Positions 1 through 8,445 of a DNA stretch of 37,882 nucleotides are shown piece by piece (the first letter of the stretch is position 1; each line of letters opens with the position of its first letter). Source of the DNA: CBDUZS01 sp965371785 (GTDB lineage: Bacteria > Fermentibacterota > Fermentibacteria > Fermentibacterales > JCC-6); assembly GCA_965371785.1 (NCBI GenBank), contig CBDUZS010000025.1:1-37882 (forward strand). Reading direction: 5' to 3'. A program made the translations under genes and the position numbers. The notes beneath the pieces are model-generated. The model had not been told where the DNA came from. It searched no databases and worked only from the letters and a program-made list of their open reading frames with translations.

Positions 1-1427
1 ACGACCTTCTTCAGAGGTGCGTCGGGGTCCGGTGCGGATGCATCCAGTTTCGCAAGTCTGTCTCCCTCGTCATAGGACAGACCTGTCACTCTTGCGACAT
101 CTCTGACGGCGGAGCGGTTCTTCATCCTGTTGAAAGAAATTATCTGACATACTCTGTCCCTGCCGTACAGCTCGATTATGTGTTCGATAACCTCTCCCCT
201 GCGCTCGTAGCAGACGTCGAGATCGAAATCAGGCATCTCCATCCTTGCGGGATTGAGAAAGCGCTCGAAGCTCAGATCGAATTCCATAGGATTCACGTCA
301 GTTATATCTATCGCATAGGAGACAAGGCTTCCGGCCGCGGAGCCCCTGCCCGGACCGACTGGGATATCCTCCGATTTCGCCCATCTCATCAGTTCGGAAA
401 CGATCAGGAAATAACCGGGGAAACCCATCTCACCGATTATCTTCAGCTCATGCTGCAGTCTCTCGTCTTCTCCATCAGTGAGATCTCTCCCGAACCTCGA
501 CTTCAATCCTTCGAAGGACATTCTCAGGAGATAATCATCGAGGTCACTCTCTCCGTCGGGGAGATCGAAATGGGGAAGATGGGTTACGCCCCTTTCTATC
601 TCGAGCTCACACCTGCCGGCAAGCAAGGCGGTATTGGTCACACATTCGGGATACCAGCTGAAAAGCTTCTTCATCTCCTGTGGAGTCTTCACGTAGAACT
701 CGTCAGATCCGAATCTCATCCTCCGTTCATCACTCAGATTCGTTCCCGTCTGCAGACAGAGGAGTATCTCATGGGACCTCGCGTCATCCTGTTTCAGGTA
801 GTGAGCATCGTTCGTTGCAGCCGCAATAGCCTCGGTCTCACGAGAAAGGTCTGCAAGAGTGCTGAGTATCCTCACCTCCTCCTCGAGCCCGTGATCCATG
901 AGTTCGATGAAATAGTTCTCCCTGCCGACGAGGTCCTGGTAGAAACGGATGGTTTCTCTTGCATCGTCCTCGCGCCCATTGAGGAGATGTTGTGCGAGCT
1001 CGCCCTGCAGACAGGCGGAGCCGATCAGAAGACCTCCACAATGCTCGGAGAGTGTCTTTCTGTCTATTCTGGGCTTTCTGTAGAGCCCATCGAGATAGGC
1101 AATGGAGGAGAGATGACAGAGGTTCCTGTAACCTTCGAGGTTCCTGGCAAGCAGCGTGAGATGGCTGTTTCGCTGCGAAACGGCTTCAGGGCTGCGATCC
1201 GTCATGTCAACAGGGCATATGTAGGCTTCAAAACCCACAATCGGATTGAGATCCTGCTCGATCATCTTGTCGTAGAAATGTATGGCTCCAAACAGATTAC
1301 CATGATCGGTAACTGCAACCGCGTCCATTCCCTTCTTCCGGATGAAGCTGGCGAGCTGCTCGAAACGGATCGCACCGTCGAGAAGACTGTACTCCGAGTG
1401 GAGATGAAGGTGAACGAAATCAGGCAT
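1..1427 (-). CDS. dnaE: DNA polymerase III alpha subunit, N-terminal part (truncated by window edge)
   Basis: Catalytic subunit of the replicative DNA polymerase. This reading frame has no stop before the left edge, so only about 475 of the roughly 1100-1200 residues usual for DnaE are present. The start reads MPDFVHLHLHSEYSLLDG, the classic PHP-domain opening of DnaE. Further on are GPGRGSAAGSL and PDFDLDVCYERR, the latter carrying the polymerase active-site aspartates of family C polymerases. An in-frame TAG six codons upstream leaves the ATG at 1427 as the natural start; the ribosome-binding site is weak. It lies 26 bases after the upstream membrane-protein gene and is probably the last gene of the elongasome-led minus-strand run. 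A 445-codon ORF on the plus strand across the same bases is only its antisense shadow. The assignment is very secure. Confidence 0.96.
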   Translation of the reverse strand, partial: MPDFVHLHLHSEYSLLDGAIRFEQLASFIRKKGMDAVAVTDHGNLFGAIHFYDKMIEQDLNPIVGFEAYICPVDMTDRSPEAVSQRNSHLTLLARNLEGYRNLCHLSSIAYLDGLYRKPRIDRKTLSEHCGGLLIGSACLQGELAQHLLNGREDDARETIRFYQDLVGRENYFIELMDHGLEEEVRILSTLADLSRETEAIAAATNDAHYLKQDDARSHEILLCLQTGTNLSDERRMRFGSDEFYVKTPQEMKKLFSWYPECVTNTALLAGRCELEIERGVTHLPHFDLPDGESDLDDYLLRMSFEGLKSRFGRDLTDGEDERLQHELKIIGEMGFPGYFLIVSELMRWAKSEDIPVGPGRGSAAGSLVSYAIDITDVNPMEFDLSFERFLNPARMEMPDFDLDVCYERRGEVIEHIIELYGRDRVCQIISFNRMKNRSAVRDVARVTGLSYDEGDRLAKLDASAPDPDAPLKKV

Positions 1428-1453
1428 GTGGACCTGATGTGTCTATATCGGTT

Positions 1454-2650
1454 TCAGCTCTGCACATCGGAACTCGGAGGATTGCTGTTCCGGGAACCGG
1501 CTGATGCGGAACCGTAGAGTTTCTCGAATTCCCGCTGTTCTTCCTCGTCGGCCCGTTTGAGGAGATCCTCCCCATCCTTTCTATACCTTACAGCCAGGTA
1601 GATCAGTGTCCATAGGGAAGAACCCGAAGAGAGCCAGTACGATTTGATAACCAGAAGAATCGAGACGCCTGACAACCCGGCAAGCAGGCCTGCCAGCCCT
1701 GTCCAGCTCTCGCCGGGAGCCGTATTGGAAAGCGGGTTGAATACGTTTGCGAAGAACGGTACTGCTTCCGGAGCAACCATCTGCAATCCTGATGAGAGTG
1801 TTGCACCCAGTCCCGGAACACCCATTCCCGTGGAAACACAGAAGGACAGAAAGGAGATGGCAGCAGTTGTGAAGAATATCAGAACCAGCAGACCGATGAA
1901 CCGACAGAACAACCCTGTGATCCAGTACAGAAAAATCCTCCAGGGCTGTGATGTGAAGGATGAAAAGAGTTCGAAAAGGGACTCGAAAGTGTCACCTCGA
2001 GTGGAAGCAACTATCGGGGGCACGAGCAGGAAACTGAGTATGAAGCCCACCGCGAGAAGCACTACGAGTAGAGCAAGACCCCATGCAGGAACGGACAGAA
2101 GCCCGATTACCACGGGACCTGCTGCAGGAATCCTCCCTGCCAGCCCGAACAACAGACCACACAGTGTGGCAATGATCACCCCTGAAAGCAGGGCTAACGG
2201 CGTAATCGTTAACGGTCCGCAGTTCTTCCGGCAGAATCTGCCTGCATCCCGACCGGAGTAGAAATCGTCTCCCCGGAGCTGCTCGAACGTTATTCTGGAA
2301 ACCATCAGAGAGGCTTTGAGCATTGTGTAGAGAACGATCAGGAGCCCTGCGATCATGAGCAATATCGATACCCAGCTCTCCCAGAATATGCCGCCGGGAA
2401 GAGGGAGAAGGCGGCTGTGTCCCCAGCGTGCCGCCAGATCTGCACCGGCAGCAAAGTAACCGAGATAGATGGAGATCGACCACACCAGCCATGAGGTCAC
2501 AAGGGCTTTCCAGTAGATCCACAACTTCCTTGCACTGAGACCAGACCTTGCCGCAAAAGGCATGTCCCTTACGTCAAAATACAGTTTGCGGATCATGGGT
2601 ACCCCCGTTTCAACGATGAATTCCTGATTCGGATATTTTTCGCAATGCAC
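1454..2650 (-). CDS. Polytopic inner-membrane protein of unknown function
   Basis: Protein of up to 398 residues that I do not recognise. Roughly six to seven hydrophobic segments are visible (around residues 45-65, 90-115, 150-175, 178-215, 240-275 and 315-345 of the longest frame), followed by a charged cytoplasmic-looking tail rich in Glu/Lys/Arg (RADEEEQREFEKLYG) and a Ser/Asn/Pro-rich end. An internal ATG at 2596 (product starting MIRKLYFDVRDMP) is preceded by a G-rich stretch and begins close to the first amphipathic part, so it may be the real start. It lies 23 bases after comF and 26 bases before dnaE, which suggests co-transcription but does not define a role. Membrane location is well supported; any function would be a guess. 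Confidence 0.75.
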   Translation of the reverse strand: MHCEKYPNQEFIVETGVPMIRKLYFDVRDMPFAARSGLSARKLWIYWKALVTSWLVWSISIYLGYFAAGADLAARWGHSRLLPLPGGIFWESWVSILLMIAGLLIVLYTMLKASLMVSRITFEQLRGDDFYSGRDAGRFCRKNCGPLTITPLALLSGVIIATLCGLLFGLAGRIPAAGPVVIGLLSVPAWGLALLVVLLAVGFILSFLLVPPIVASTRGDTFESLFELFSSFTSQPWRIFLYWITGLFCRFIGLLVLIFFTTAAISFLSFCVSTGMGVPGLGATLSSGLQMVAPEAVPFFANVFNPLSNTAPGESWTGLAGLLAGLSGVSILLVIKSYWLSSGSSLWTLIYLAVRYRKDGEDLLKRADEEEQREFEKLYGSASAGSRNSNPPSSDVQS

Positions 2651-2673
2651 CGCCAGGCAAGTTCCTGAATAGA

Positions 2674-3336
2674 TCAGATCATATACATGGAGAAGTCATT
2701 TCGGTAGGTCAGGGTAATGCCTGATACACGTTTCGCTCCCGCATTCATCAGAGCACATGACGCTGCATCCATTGTACTTCCAGTAGTCATAACATCGTCG
2801 ACAAGCCAGATTATCCCGTTGCAGTTCACGTCTCCTATCACGGAGAAAGCACCTTCCACGTTCTTTCTGCGCTCCTCTTCGCTCAACCCTACCTGTGCCG
2901 GTCGATCCTCTTTCGAAAGCAGTTTGCGGAACTCCGATCCGGACCGCCTTGCGAGATGTCTGCCAATCAGCGCTGCATGGTTGAATCCACGCTCCCGCTC
3001 TTTCCTGCGGGATGCGGGAACCGGTACTATGACATCACCTTCGTCAGGTACGTGTTGAATGTGATCCATGATCAGGCGTGCGGCACACGAAGCAAGATAC
3101 CTCTCGCCCTGGTATTTCAATCTGATGACCAGATCCCTTGGAATGCCCTGATGGAGGAAGATGCTGAACACCCTGACACCAGTACCGTGCGAGCTGATAT
3201 GAGTGGCGGGGTAGAGACGAACGCGGCACCAGGAGCAGAGATAACCATCATCCCGTGAGAGAGAGCAATCGCACCCGGGACACTGCCGTTTCAGGAAGAG
3301 TCTGGACAGGTTTTCAGAAAACGTACGTAAAGCCAT
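2674..3336 (-). CDS. comF: ComF-family phosphoribosyltransferase
   Basis: Amidophosphoribosyltransferase-like protein of 220 residues. The N-terminus carries paired cysteines of a small zinc finger (CPGCDCS near 19-25 and CSWC near 34-37). The C-terminal half carries the PRPP-binding loop IIWLVDDVMTTGSTMDA, the hallmark of type I phosphoribosyltransferases, and VIVPVPASRRKERERGFN, typical of ComF. In competent bacteria ComF/GntX proteins act in DNA uptake; elsewhere the substrate is not known, so a role in transformation is only inferred. The start overlaps the 3' end of lgt by 46 bases, which points to translational coupling. The length is normal for the family. Confidence 0.9.
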   Translation of the reverse strand: MALRTFSENLSRLFLKRQCPGCDCSLSRDDGYLCSWCRVRLYPATHISSHGTGVRVFSIFLHQGIPRDLVIRLKYQGERYLASCAARLIMDHIQHVPDEGDVIVPVPASRRKERERGFNHAALIGRHLARRSGSEFRKLLSKEDRPAQVGLSEEERRKNVEGAFSVIGDVNCNGIIWLVDDVMTTGSTMDAASCALMNAGAKRVSGITLTYRNDFSMYMI

Positions 3337-4112
3337 ATCCCCGTCACCAGTGCAGCCACGATCATGATCAGGCTGATCAGCTGGTTGTCTGTGATTCCAG
3401 GCCTGCAGGCGAACCGGCTGTATCCCAGCAGCAGGTCGGGATCGTGATCGAAATATCGGAATTCTTCCAGACCGAATCTTGTTGCGCCATAAAGGCCTGT
3501 GAACAGGCAGAATAGAAAGCCCGGAAAGGGTCTTCTCCGATCAGCAACCAGCAGGACGATGAGTATGAACAGACCGGCAAGAGAACTGTACAATTGGGTC
3601 GGATGAAGATGGAGATTCCCGAAAACGTTGGCGGGAAGAGACCCATCCGGAAAGCAGACTCCCAGGAATGAATCCGTCTCTCTGCCAAAACAGCATCCGT
3701 TGAAGAAACAGCCGATCCTGGTGATGAAGATACCAAGGGCGAAAGACGGGATGACTGCGTCAACAAGCTTCCAGAACGGCCAGCGTTTGTGGAAGATGTA
3801 CCCGAAACCAACGAGTACTGCAAGGATCACTCCTCCCAGCATGCTCAGGCCGTAGAGCCCCCTCCAGAACGCGACTGCATCAAGCCAGCTCCCGGTGAAC
3901 TCATCCATGTGGGTAAATACGTAAAAGAGTCTTGAACCAACGATTGCAGCAACCATCACACTTACGGCAAGGTTGGATATCTGAGAGGGAGAGATACCGA
4001 TTTTAGCGGCGCGGACGGAGCCGAGCTTCATCGCAAAGAGAAAGGAGATCGCCAGAGCAAGCCCATAGCTGTTGATCGGAATGGAGCCAATTCTGAAGAG
4101 CACGGGATACAA
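3291..4112 (-). CDS. lgt: Prolipoprotein diacylglyceryl transferase
   Basis: Lgt transfers a diacylglyceryl group from phosphatidylglycerol to the lipobox cysteine of prolipoproteins in the inner membrane. The 273-residue protein has the usual seven-helix pattern. It contains RIGCFFNGCCFGRETDS, the Lgt signature region with the conserved Arg and Asn, and HPTQLYSSLAGL, the second conserved block, followed by LEEFR. The start is a TTG at 4112, preceded by GGAGG about ten bases upstream; no better start is visible. A gap of 133 bases separates it from rodA upstream, and it overlaps comF downstream. Having Lgt here fits the lipoprotein gene seen at about 9.6-10.5 kb. The assignment is secure. Confidence 0.95.
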   Translation of the reverse strand: MYPVLFRIGSIPINSYGLALAISFLFAMKLGSVRAAKIGISPSQISNLAVSVMVAAIVGSRLFYVFTHMDEFTGSWLDAVAFWRGLYGLSMLGGVILAVLVGFGYIFHKRWPFWKLVDAVIPSFALGIFITRIGCFFNGCCFGRETDSFLGVCFPDGSLPANVFGNLHLHPTQLYSSLAGLFILIVLLVADRRRPFPGFLFCLFTGLYGATRFGLEEFRYFDHDPDLLLGYSRFACRPGITDNQLISLIMIVAALVTGIWLYVRFLKTCPDSS

Positions 4113-4245
4113 CTGAAAAAGACCTCCGGTGAAGCCGCACCTGGTTTCGCGTCAGTGGGTGAATCTACCCGGACGGACGGAAAAAGTCATCAGTTGGCGT
4201 TTCTCACCGGTCGGGCATCTGTCCGGGACAAGTGAGAAGTACGGG

Positions 4246-5445
4246 TTAATAGATTCTCCAGGTCATTCCCACGTTGAGAGCGAGACCCAGCATGAAAAGC
4301 GCCATTATCAGCTGACTCCCGCCGAAGCTTACCACGAGCAGCGGAAGACCGGTGACAGGCATTATACCGATGGTCATTCCTATGTTCAGTATAACGTGTA
4401 TTGCAAGGTAGGTTGCTATGCCGGAAGCAAGGAGCGAGTTGAAAGGATTGAGCGATTTTCCACCGGCTCTGACAACCCGCCAGATGATCAGGAAAAAGGC
4501 GGATAACAGAAGCATGGAACCTGCAAATCCGAATTCCTCAGCCCACACGGGAAATATGAAATCGGTGTGTCTTGCTGGAAGAAAAGCCAGCCCCTTCTGG
4601 GCACCCTGCAGGAATCCATGACCGAACATGCCCCCTGAACCGACTGCAACCTCTGACTGGATGATATTCCATCCGGCTCCGTGAGGGTCGGCCGCAGCAT
4701 TGATAAAGGTTGTGAGTCTTGCCTGCTGATACGGTCTGAGCAGATTCCACGCCCAGGGCGTCACAACGGCAACGAGCGTGTTCCCAACGAGGAAACCCGT
4801 CCACATCCTGGCAGAAGCTCTGCGCCTGTAAAGCACGGTTATCAGGCATGCCGTGAAGAGCAGCCAGTAAAAAAGGCCAATTGATGAAACCGCAGCAAGA
4901 AGAGGGCTGATGAGCAGGAATATCCACCCGAAACCGTAACCGGCCCAGTAGAACATCCCCAGAATGATCAGGCACATGGAAACAGCGGTTCCCAGATCTG
5001 GCTGGAGCCAGGTGAGAATGACCGCTGCGCTCAGTACGAGAAGGAGGTAACCCTCCCCGTACTTTCCTGCTCTGGTCCTGAGGCTGGAGAGCCATCTTGC
5101 AGCAAGGATGATAAGAGAAGCCTTTGCGATCTCCGAGGGCTGTACTCTGAAAGGCCCTATTGCCAGCCATCTGCCTGCAGGACCGCTTCCGAAGAAAACC
5201 GTGATCAGAAGAAGCAGGCATGTTACGATGAATATCACTGGCGCGAGTTCATCCAGTATTCTCAGCGAGATCCTTGCACCCGCCACGAAGGCGGCAACTG
5301 CTACAAGCGTTGAAAAAAGCTGTCTCGAGAAGATGGATCTGTCCACCATTGCAAGAGAGGCTGAATATACGGCCATCAAACCTGCGAAGAGTACGAACGC
5401 GATTGAGATCAACAGAACGAAGTCAGGTCTTTCACTGCTCCTCAT
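4246..5445 (-). CDS. rodA: SEDS peptidoglycan glycosyltransferase RodA
   Basis: RodA polymerises lipid II glycan strands for lateral wall growth, working with the class B penicillin-binding protein encoded just upstream. About 399 residues with around ten transmembrane helices. Typical SEDS blocks are visible: FRVQPSEIAKASLIILAARW after an early helix, QPDLGTAVSM, SEVAVGSGGMFGHGFLQGAQ, and HTDFIFPVWAEEFGF with the conserved Asp. The last block usually reads FIFAVIGEELG, so Pro-Val-Trp-Ala-Glu is a modest deviation. I chose the ATG at 5445; a GTG two codons earlier (5451) is possible. The start lies inside the 3' end of mrdA (14-base overlap), consistent with coupled synthesis of the RodA-PBP2 pair. 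Confidence 0.95.
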   Translation of the reverse strand: MRSSERPDFVLLISIAFVLFAGLMAVYSASLAMVDRSIFSRQLFSTLVAVAAFVAGARISLRILDELAPVIFIVTCLLLLITVFFGSGPAGRWLAIGPFRVQPSEIAKASLIILAARWLSSLRTRAGKYGEGYLLLVLSAAVILTWLQPDLGTAVSMCLIILGMFYWAGYGFGWIFLLISPLLAAVSSIGLFYWLLFTACLITVLYRRRASARMWTGFLVGNTLVAVVTPWAWNLLRPYQQARLTTFINAAADPHGAGWNIIQSEVAVGSGGMFGHGFLQGAQKGLAFLPARHTDFIFPVWAEEFGFAGSMLLLSAFFLIIWRVVRAGGKSLNPFNSLLASGIATYLAIHVILNIGMTIGIMPVTGLPLLVVSFGGSQLIMALFMLGLALNVGMTWRIY

Positions 5446-7177
5446 CAGCACCTGCCTCGTCCCCGGGATCGACTACATCGAACCATGATTCCAGAACGTT
5501 CACGATGAGGGGAGCCGCAACGGTGCTTCCATGTCCCCCATGCTCTACGAGAACCGTAAATGCAAGTGGCTCTGGTTCGCGGATGTATCCGATAACCCAT
5601 GCATGGTCCTCGCCGGGACTCTCAGCGGTACCGGTCTTACCGTAGAACTCGAGCCGACTCGTATACATGGCATCGTTCAGAGTCCCCCGGGAGTCCGTGA
5701 TGGCCCTTCTCATGCCCTCATTCAGAATATCGATTGTCTCGTCACCGAGTTCCACGGTCCAGCTGATAGATGGTTCCTGACCGCTCAGGATGGTAAGACC
5801 GGGCATGTTGCCTCCCGAAGCAATGAGCCCTGTGACCACGGTCATCTGCAAGGGTGATGCCAGAAGCTCGCCCTGGCCTATTGACATGTTGAGCAGGCTG
5901 CCGAGCCCCCATCCAGCAGAACCGTAAGCTCTGTTCATGTAATCGGTATCCGGAATCAATCCACTCAGTTCTCCCGGAAGGATACCGGTTGGCGACACGG
6001 ACAGACCGAATTCGGCTGTAAACGCCGCAAGCTCGTTCATGTTGCCAAGCTGGCAGGTCCTGTAGAAATAGATATCACACGATCTTGCAAGAGCGCTCAC
6101 TATCTCGAGTCTGCCGTGACTGCTCCAGCAGCGGAAATCCGTGTCACCCAGCGTGTACACGCCGTAGCACGGGTCTGGCAGATAACTTCTGTCGATGAGT
6201 CCGTTCTCCAGAAGGTACGCTGCCGTGATGAGCTTGAAGGTCGAGCCGGGAGGATAGGTCGCTGCCCATGCTCTGTTCAAAAGGGGCTTTCCAGGATCCT
6301 CCAGAATCGCATTCCATGAAGAACTGCTGATTCCCGAAGCGAATTCGTTCGGATCGAAAACCGGCACCGACGCAAGGCATAGTATCTCACCGGTCTCGTA
6401 GTCGAGCACGACTACTGCTCCTGGGAGCCCGAGTTCCATGAGTTCTTCCGTAGCGATCTTCTGCAGTTCGGAGGAAACCGTCAGCAGAATGTTCTCTCCC
6501 TGAACCGGTTCGGTTTCACTGGCGCCCTCGAATTCATCAACTACCCTTCCAAGAGCGTCTACAACCTCCCGTCGAATTCCAGGTTCTCCCATCAGGCGTG
6601 AATCGAGAACCATCTCCAGGCCCGCTCTACCGGTTACTTCACCGAAGTACGAATCCTCCTCGTTGGAAAGACCCACGTATCCGGTGAGGTGGCAGAACTC
6701 CAGTGGAGCATGGTATCTGCGCTTGGGAACTACATCCAGTACAACACCCCCGATCCTGTACAGATTATCGGCAATTGAACTGGCATCTTCGACGGACATT
6801 CCATCCATCAGTGTGTAGGGTCTGTAAGGTCTTTCCGAAGCTGACTCCAGCAGATCATCGAAATCTTCTCCGGGAATGGAGAGAAGCTCAGCCATAAGCT
6901 CCGTATTCAGGGTGTCGAATTCCGAGTAGATTATTGCCACGGTATATGCTGGACGGTTATCTGCAAGAACCTGCCCATCCCTGTCCGCGATTATTCCTCT
7001 GGGAGCCGGGCGTGCGATGACTCGAATGTGATTGTCCGCGGACAGTGATCTGTAATATCCGCCCCGCATGATCTGAAGGTAGAAAAGCCTGGATGCTATG
7101 ACCGTGAAAAAGATTCCGATCAGAATCAGAAAACTTTTCGAGGGCCACACGCTCCTTCCGAAAGCGAGAGACCTCAT
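5432..7177 (-). CDS. mrdA: Penicillin-binding protein 2 (class B transpeptidase)
   Basis: Elongation-specific D,D-transpeptidase that cross-links new peptidoglycan with RodA. With the ATG at 7177 (its A shared with the TGA stop of mreD) the product has 581 residues, close to the family norm; a 41-codon upstream extension of the frame overlaps mreD and is unlikely to be translated. There is one N-terminal transmembrane helix (about residues 15-37), then the dimerisation/pedestal region including RPAPRGIIADRDG, then the transpeptidase domain. Catalytic motifs are all present: STFK (Ser312, Lys315), SCD (366-368, the SxD form usual in PBP2 rather than SxN) and KTG (514-516, in GKTGTAES). An acidic tail (GDEAGADEEQ) is unremarkable. 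Confidence 0.96.
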   Translation of the reverse strand: MRSLAFGRSVWPSKSFLILIGIFFTVIASRLFYLQIMRGGYYRSLSADNHIRVIARPAPRGIIADRDGQVLADNRPAYTVAIIYSEFDTLNTELMAELLSIPGEDFDDLLESASERPYRPYTLMDGMSVEDASSIADNLYRIGGVVLDVVPKRRYHAPLEFCHLTGYVGLSNEEDSYFGEVTGRAGLEMVLDSRLMGEPGIRREVVDALGRVVDEFEGASETEPVQGENILLTVSSELQKIATEELMELGLPGAVVVLDYETGEILCLASVPVFDPNEFASGISSSSWNAILEDPGKPLLNRAWAATYPPGSTFKLITAAYLLENGLIDRSYLPDPCYGVYTLGDTDFRCWSSHGRLEIVSALARSCDIYFYRTCQLGNMNELAAFTAEFGLSVSPTGILPGELSGLIPDTDYMNRAYGSAGWGLGSLLNMSIGQGELLASPLQMTVVTGLIASGGNMPGLTILSGQEPSISWTVELGDETIDILNEGMRRAITDSRGTLNDAMYTSRLEFYGKTGTAESPGEDHAWVIGYIREPEPLAFTVLVEHGGHGSTVAAPLIVNVLESWFDVVDPGDEAGADEEQ

Positions 7178-7674
7178 CAGGCATGCCTTTCGTGTCTCAT
7201 CGTATCGAGGAGAAATCCCAGAGAAAAAAGTAGAACTCCGAATCCGAGAGTTACAATCGCTCTTGGAATAACGATGAGTACGTTCTGACCGGCATACCAT
7301 CCCCTCGAAAGGGATGCTACTACAATGAAAATTGAATCGGAGACGATAGAGGCAAGAGCGGTCAGAACGAGAAGCATCACCCTGCTCTCACCCGCGGAAG
7401 CGCCTGCAAGCCGTCTCGAAATATACAATCCGCACATCAGCGCAAGTGACGATGCTCCCAGTGGCTGGTGAAGAAGAAGGTCAAGACAGAGTCCCGACCA
7501 GAATGCTCCATCGATCGACCATCTTGTACTTCGATTCAGCATGAGATAGACGAGAGCAAGGGAAAGAAGATTAGGTGCAACCAGGACTCTTCCGAGTGTA
7601 ACCTCCAGAAGGAACTGCACTATCACGGTAAGAACCAGCAGGACTATCCCACCTCTGTGAATGGGATTGCTCAC
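7177..7674 (-). CDS. mreD: Rod shape-determining membrane protein MreD
   Basis: Small polytopic membrane protein of 165 residues with about five hydrophobic segments, located exactly between mreC and mrdA as expected for MreD. Recognisable features are the early VAPNLLSLALVYLMLNRS segment and the internal FWSGLCLDLLLHQPLGASSL stretch, which matches the G-x-x-x-D-x-L pattern common in MreD. The start is a GTG at 7674 overlapping the TGA of mreC as GTGA, and the stop overlaps the mrdA start as TGATG, so the gene is coupled on both sides. MreD helps link MreB filaments to the wall-synthesis complex. Sequence conservation is low in this family, so the call rests on context as well as pattern. Confidence 0.92.
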   Translation of the reverse strand: MSNPIHRGGIVLLVLTVIVQFLLEVTLGRVLVAPNLLSLALVYLMLNRSTRWSIDGAFWSGLCLDLLLHQPLGASSLALMCGLYISRRLAGASAGESRVMLLVLTALASIVSDSIFIVVASLSRGWYAGQNVLIVIPRAIVTLGFGVLLFSLGFLLDTMRHERHA

Positions 7675-8441
7675 CTTTCTGTTTCACCTTCTGGAAGCAG
7701 AATCAGCACCTCACCTATCCTGCCGAAATCCACAGCGGGATCGACGCTCAGCTTCATCGCAAGCCCCGGTTCTCCGTCGGAAACAGAGGTAACCCATCCC
7801 ACGAGCAGACCATCAGGATACACCCCGCCAAATCGGCTTGTAAGCACCTGGTCGCCGACCGCTGCATCCTCGGACATGTCGACATGTTGCAGTTCGAGGT
7901 CCCCCGTAGAGTTCGCTCGAAGAATCCCCATAGCTCCCGATGGATAGGTAATACAGCTGACACGCACCACCGGATTGATGATCGGGAGCACTTCACAGGA
8001 TGAGTAACTCACTTCCGTTACGACGCCTACAAGACCCATGGAGGACAGACAGATGGAATGCTCGGCAACACCATCTTCGGTTCCTCTGTCGATAACGAGG
8101 GTACCTGAGACAAGTCCTTCCGTTCTGTACAGGATCCGACCGGCAATGGCGTGGCGGGTTCCGGTTCGAGTTATCCCGAGCAGAATACGGTACAGTTCCG
8201 TTTTCATTGCCTCTTCACGGAGAATCGCATTCTCGAGCATGAGTTCGGTCAGGAGAGCTCTGAGCTCATCGACATCGGAATCGGATCCATCTTCACGAAA
8301 GAACAAATCCGCGAATCTCGCTCCCAGCCAGCTTCCGACACCACCGAGGAGTATCGGCCCGGTAAGCAGAATGAGCAGAGAAACACCTATGAAGACTACG
8401 AGTCTTTTCGAGTCCTGATCGGAACTCCTCCGGTACGCCAT
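7671..8441 (-). CDS. mreC: Rod shape-determining protein MreC
   Basis: Periplasmic scaffold that connects cytoplasmic MreB to the PBP2-RodA synthase. The 256-residue protein has a short basic cytoplasmic tail, one transmembrane helix at about residues 13-33, a predicted coiled coil at about 48-85 (VDELRALLTELMLENAILRE) and a beta-rich C-terminal domain with GTLVIDRGTEDGVAEH, GLVGVVTEV and GDQVLTSRFGGVYPDGLLVG, the last being the signature region of MreC. It starts four bases after the mreB stop and overlaps mreD by four bases. Length and layout are ordinary. Confidence 0.95.
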   Translation of the reverse strand: MAYRRSSDQDSKRLVVFIGVSLLILLTGPILLGGVGSWLGARFADLFFREDGSDSDVDELRALLTELMLENAILREEAMKTELYRILLGITRTGTRHAIAGRILYRTEGLVSGTLVIDRGTEDGVAEHSICLSSMGLVGVVTEVSYSSCEVLPIINPVVRVSCITYPSGAMGILRANSTGDLELQHVDMSEDAAVGDQVLTSRFGGVYPDGLLVGWVTSVSDGEPGLAMKLSVDPAVDFGRIGEVLILLPEGETER

Positions 8442-8445
8442 GGCA

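Noticed and set aside
180..1517. A 445-codon plus-strand ORF
   Set aside because: It is exactly antisense to dnaE, whose minus-strand product shows the PHP and polymerase motifs; the plus-strand product has no recognisable domain.
1644..2261. A 205-codon plus-strand ORF
   Set aside because: Antisense to the polytopic membrane protein; Pro/Ser/Thr/Arg-rich product typical of a reverse-frame shadow.
4201..4238. Inverted repeat TTCTCAC/GTGAGAA in the rodA-lgt spacer
   Set aside because: Seven-bp arms with a 24-base loop and no T tract on either strand; not a convincing terminator or regulatory element.
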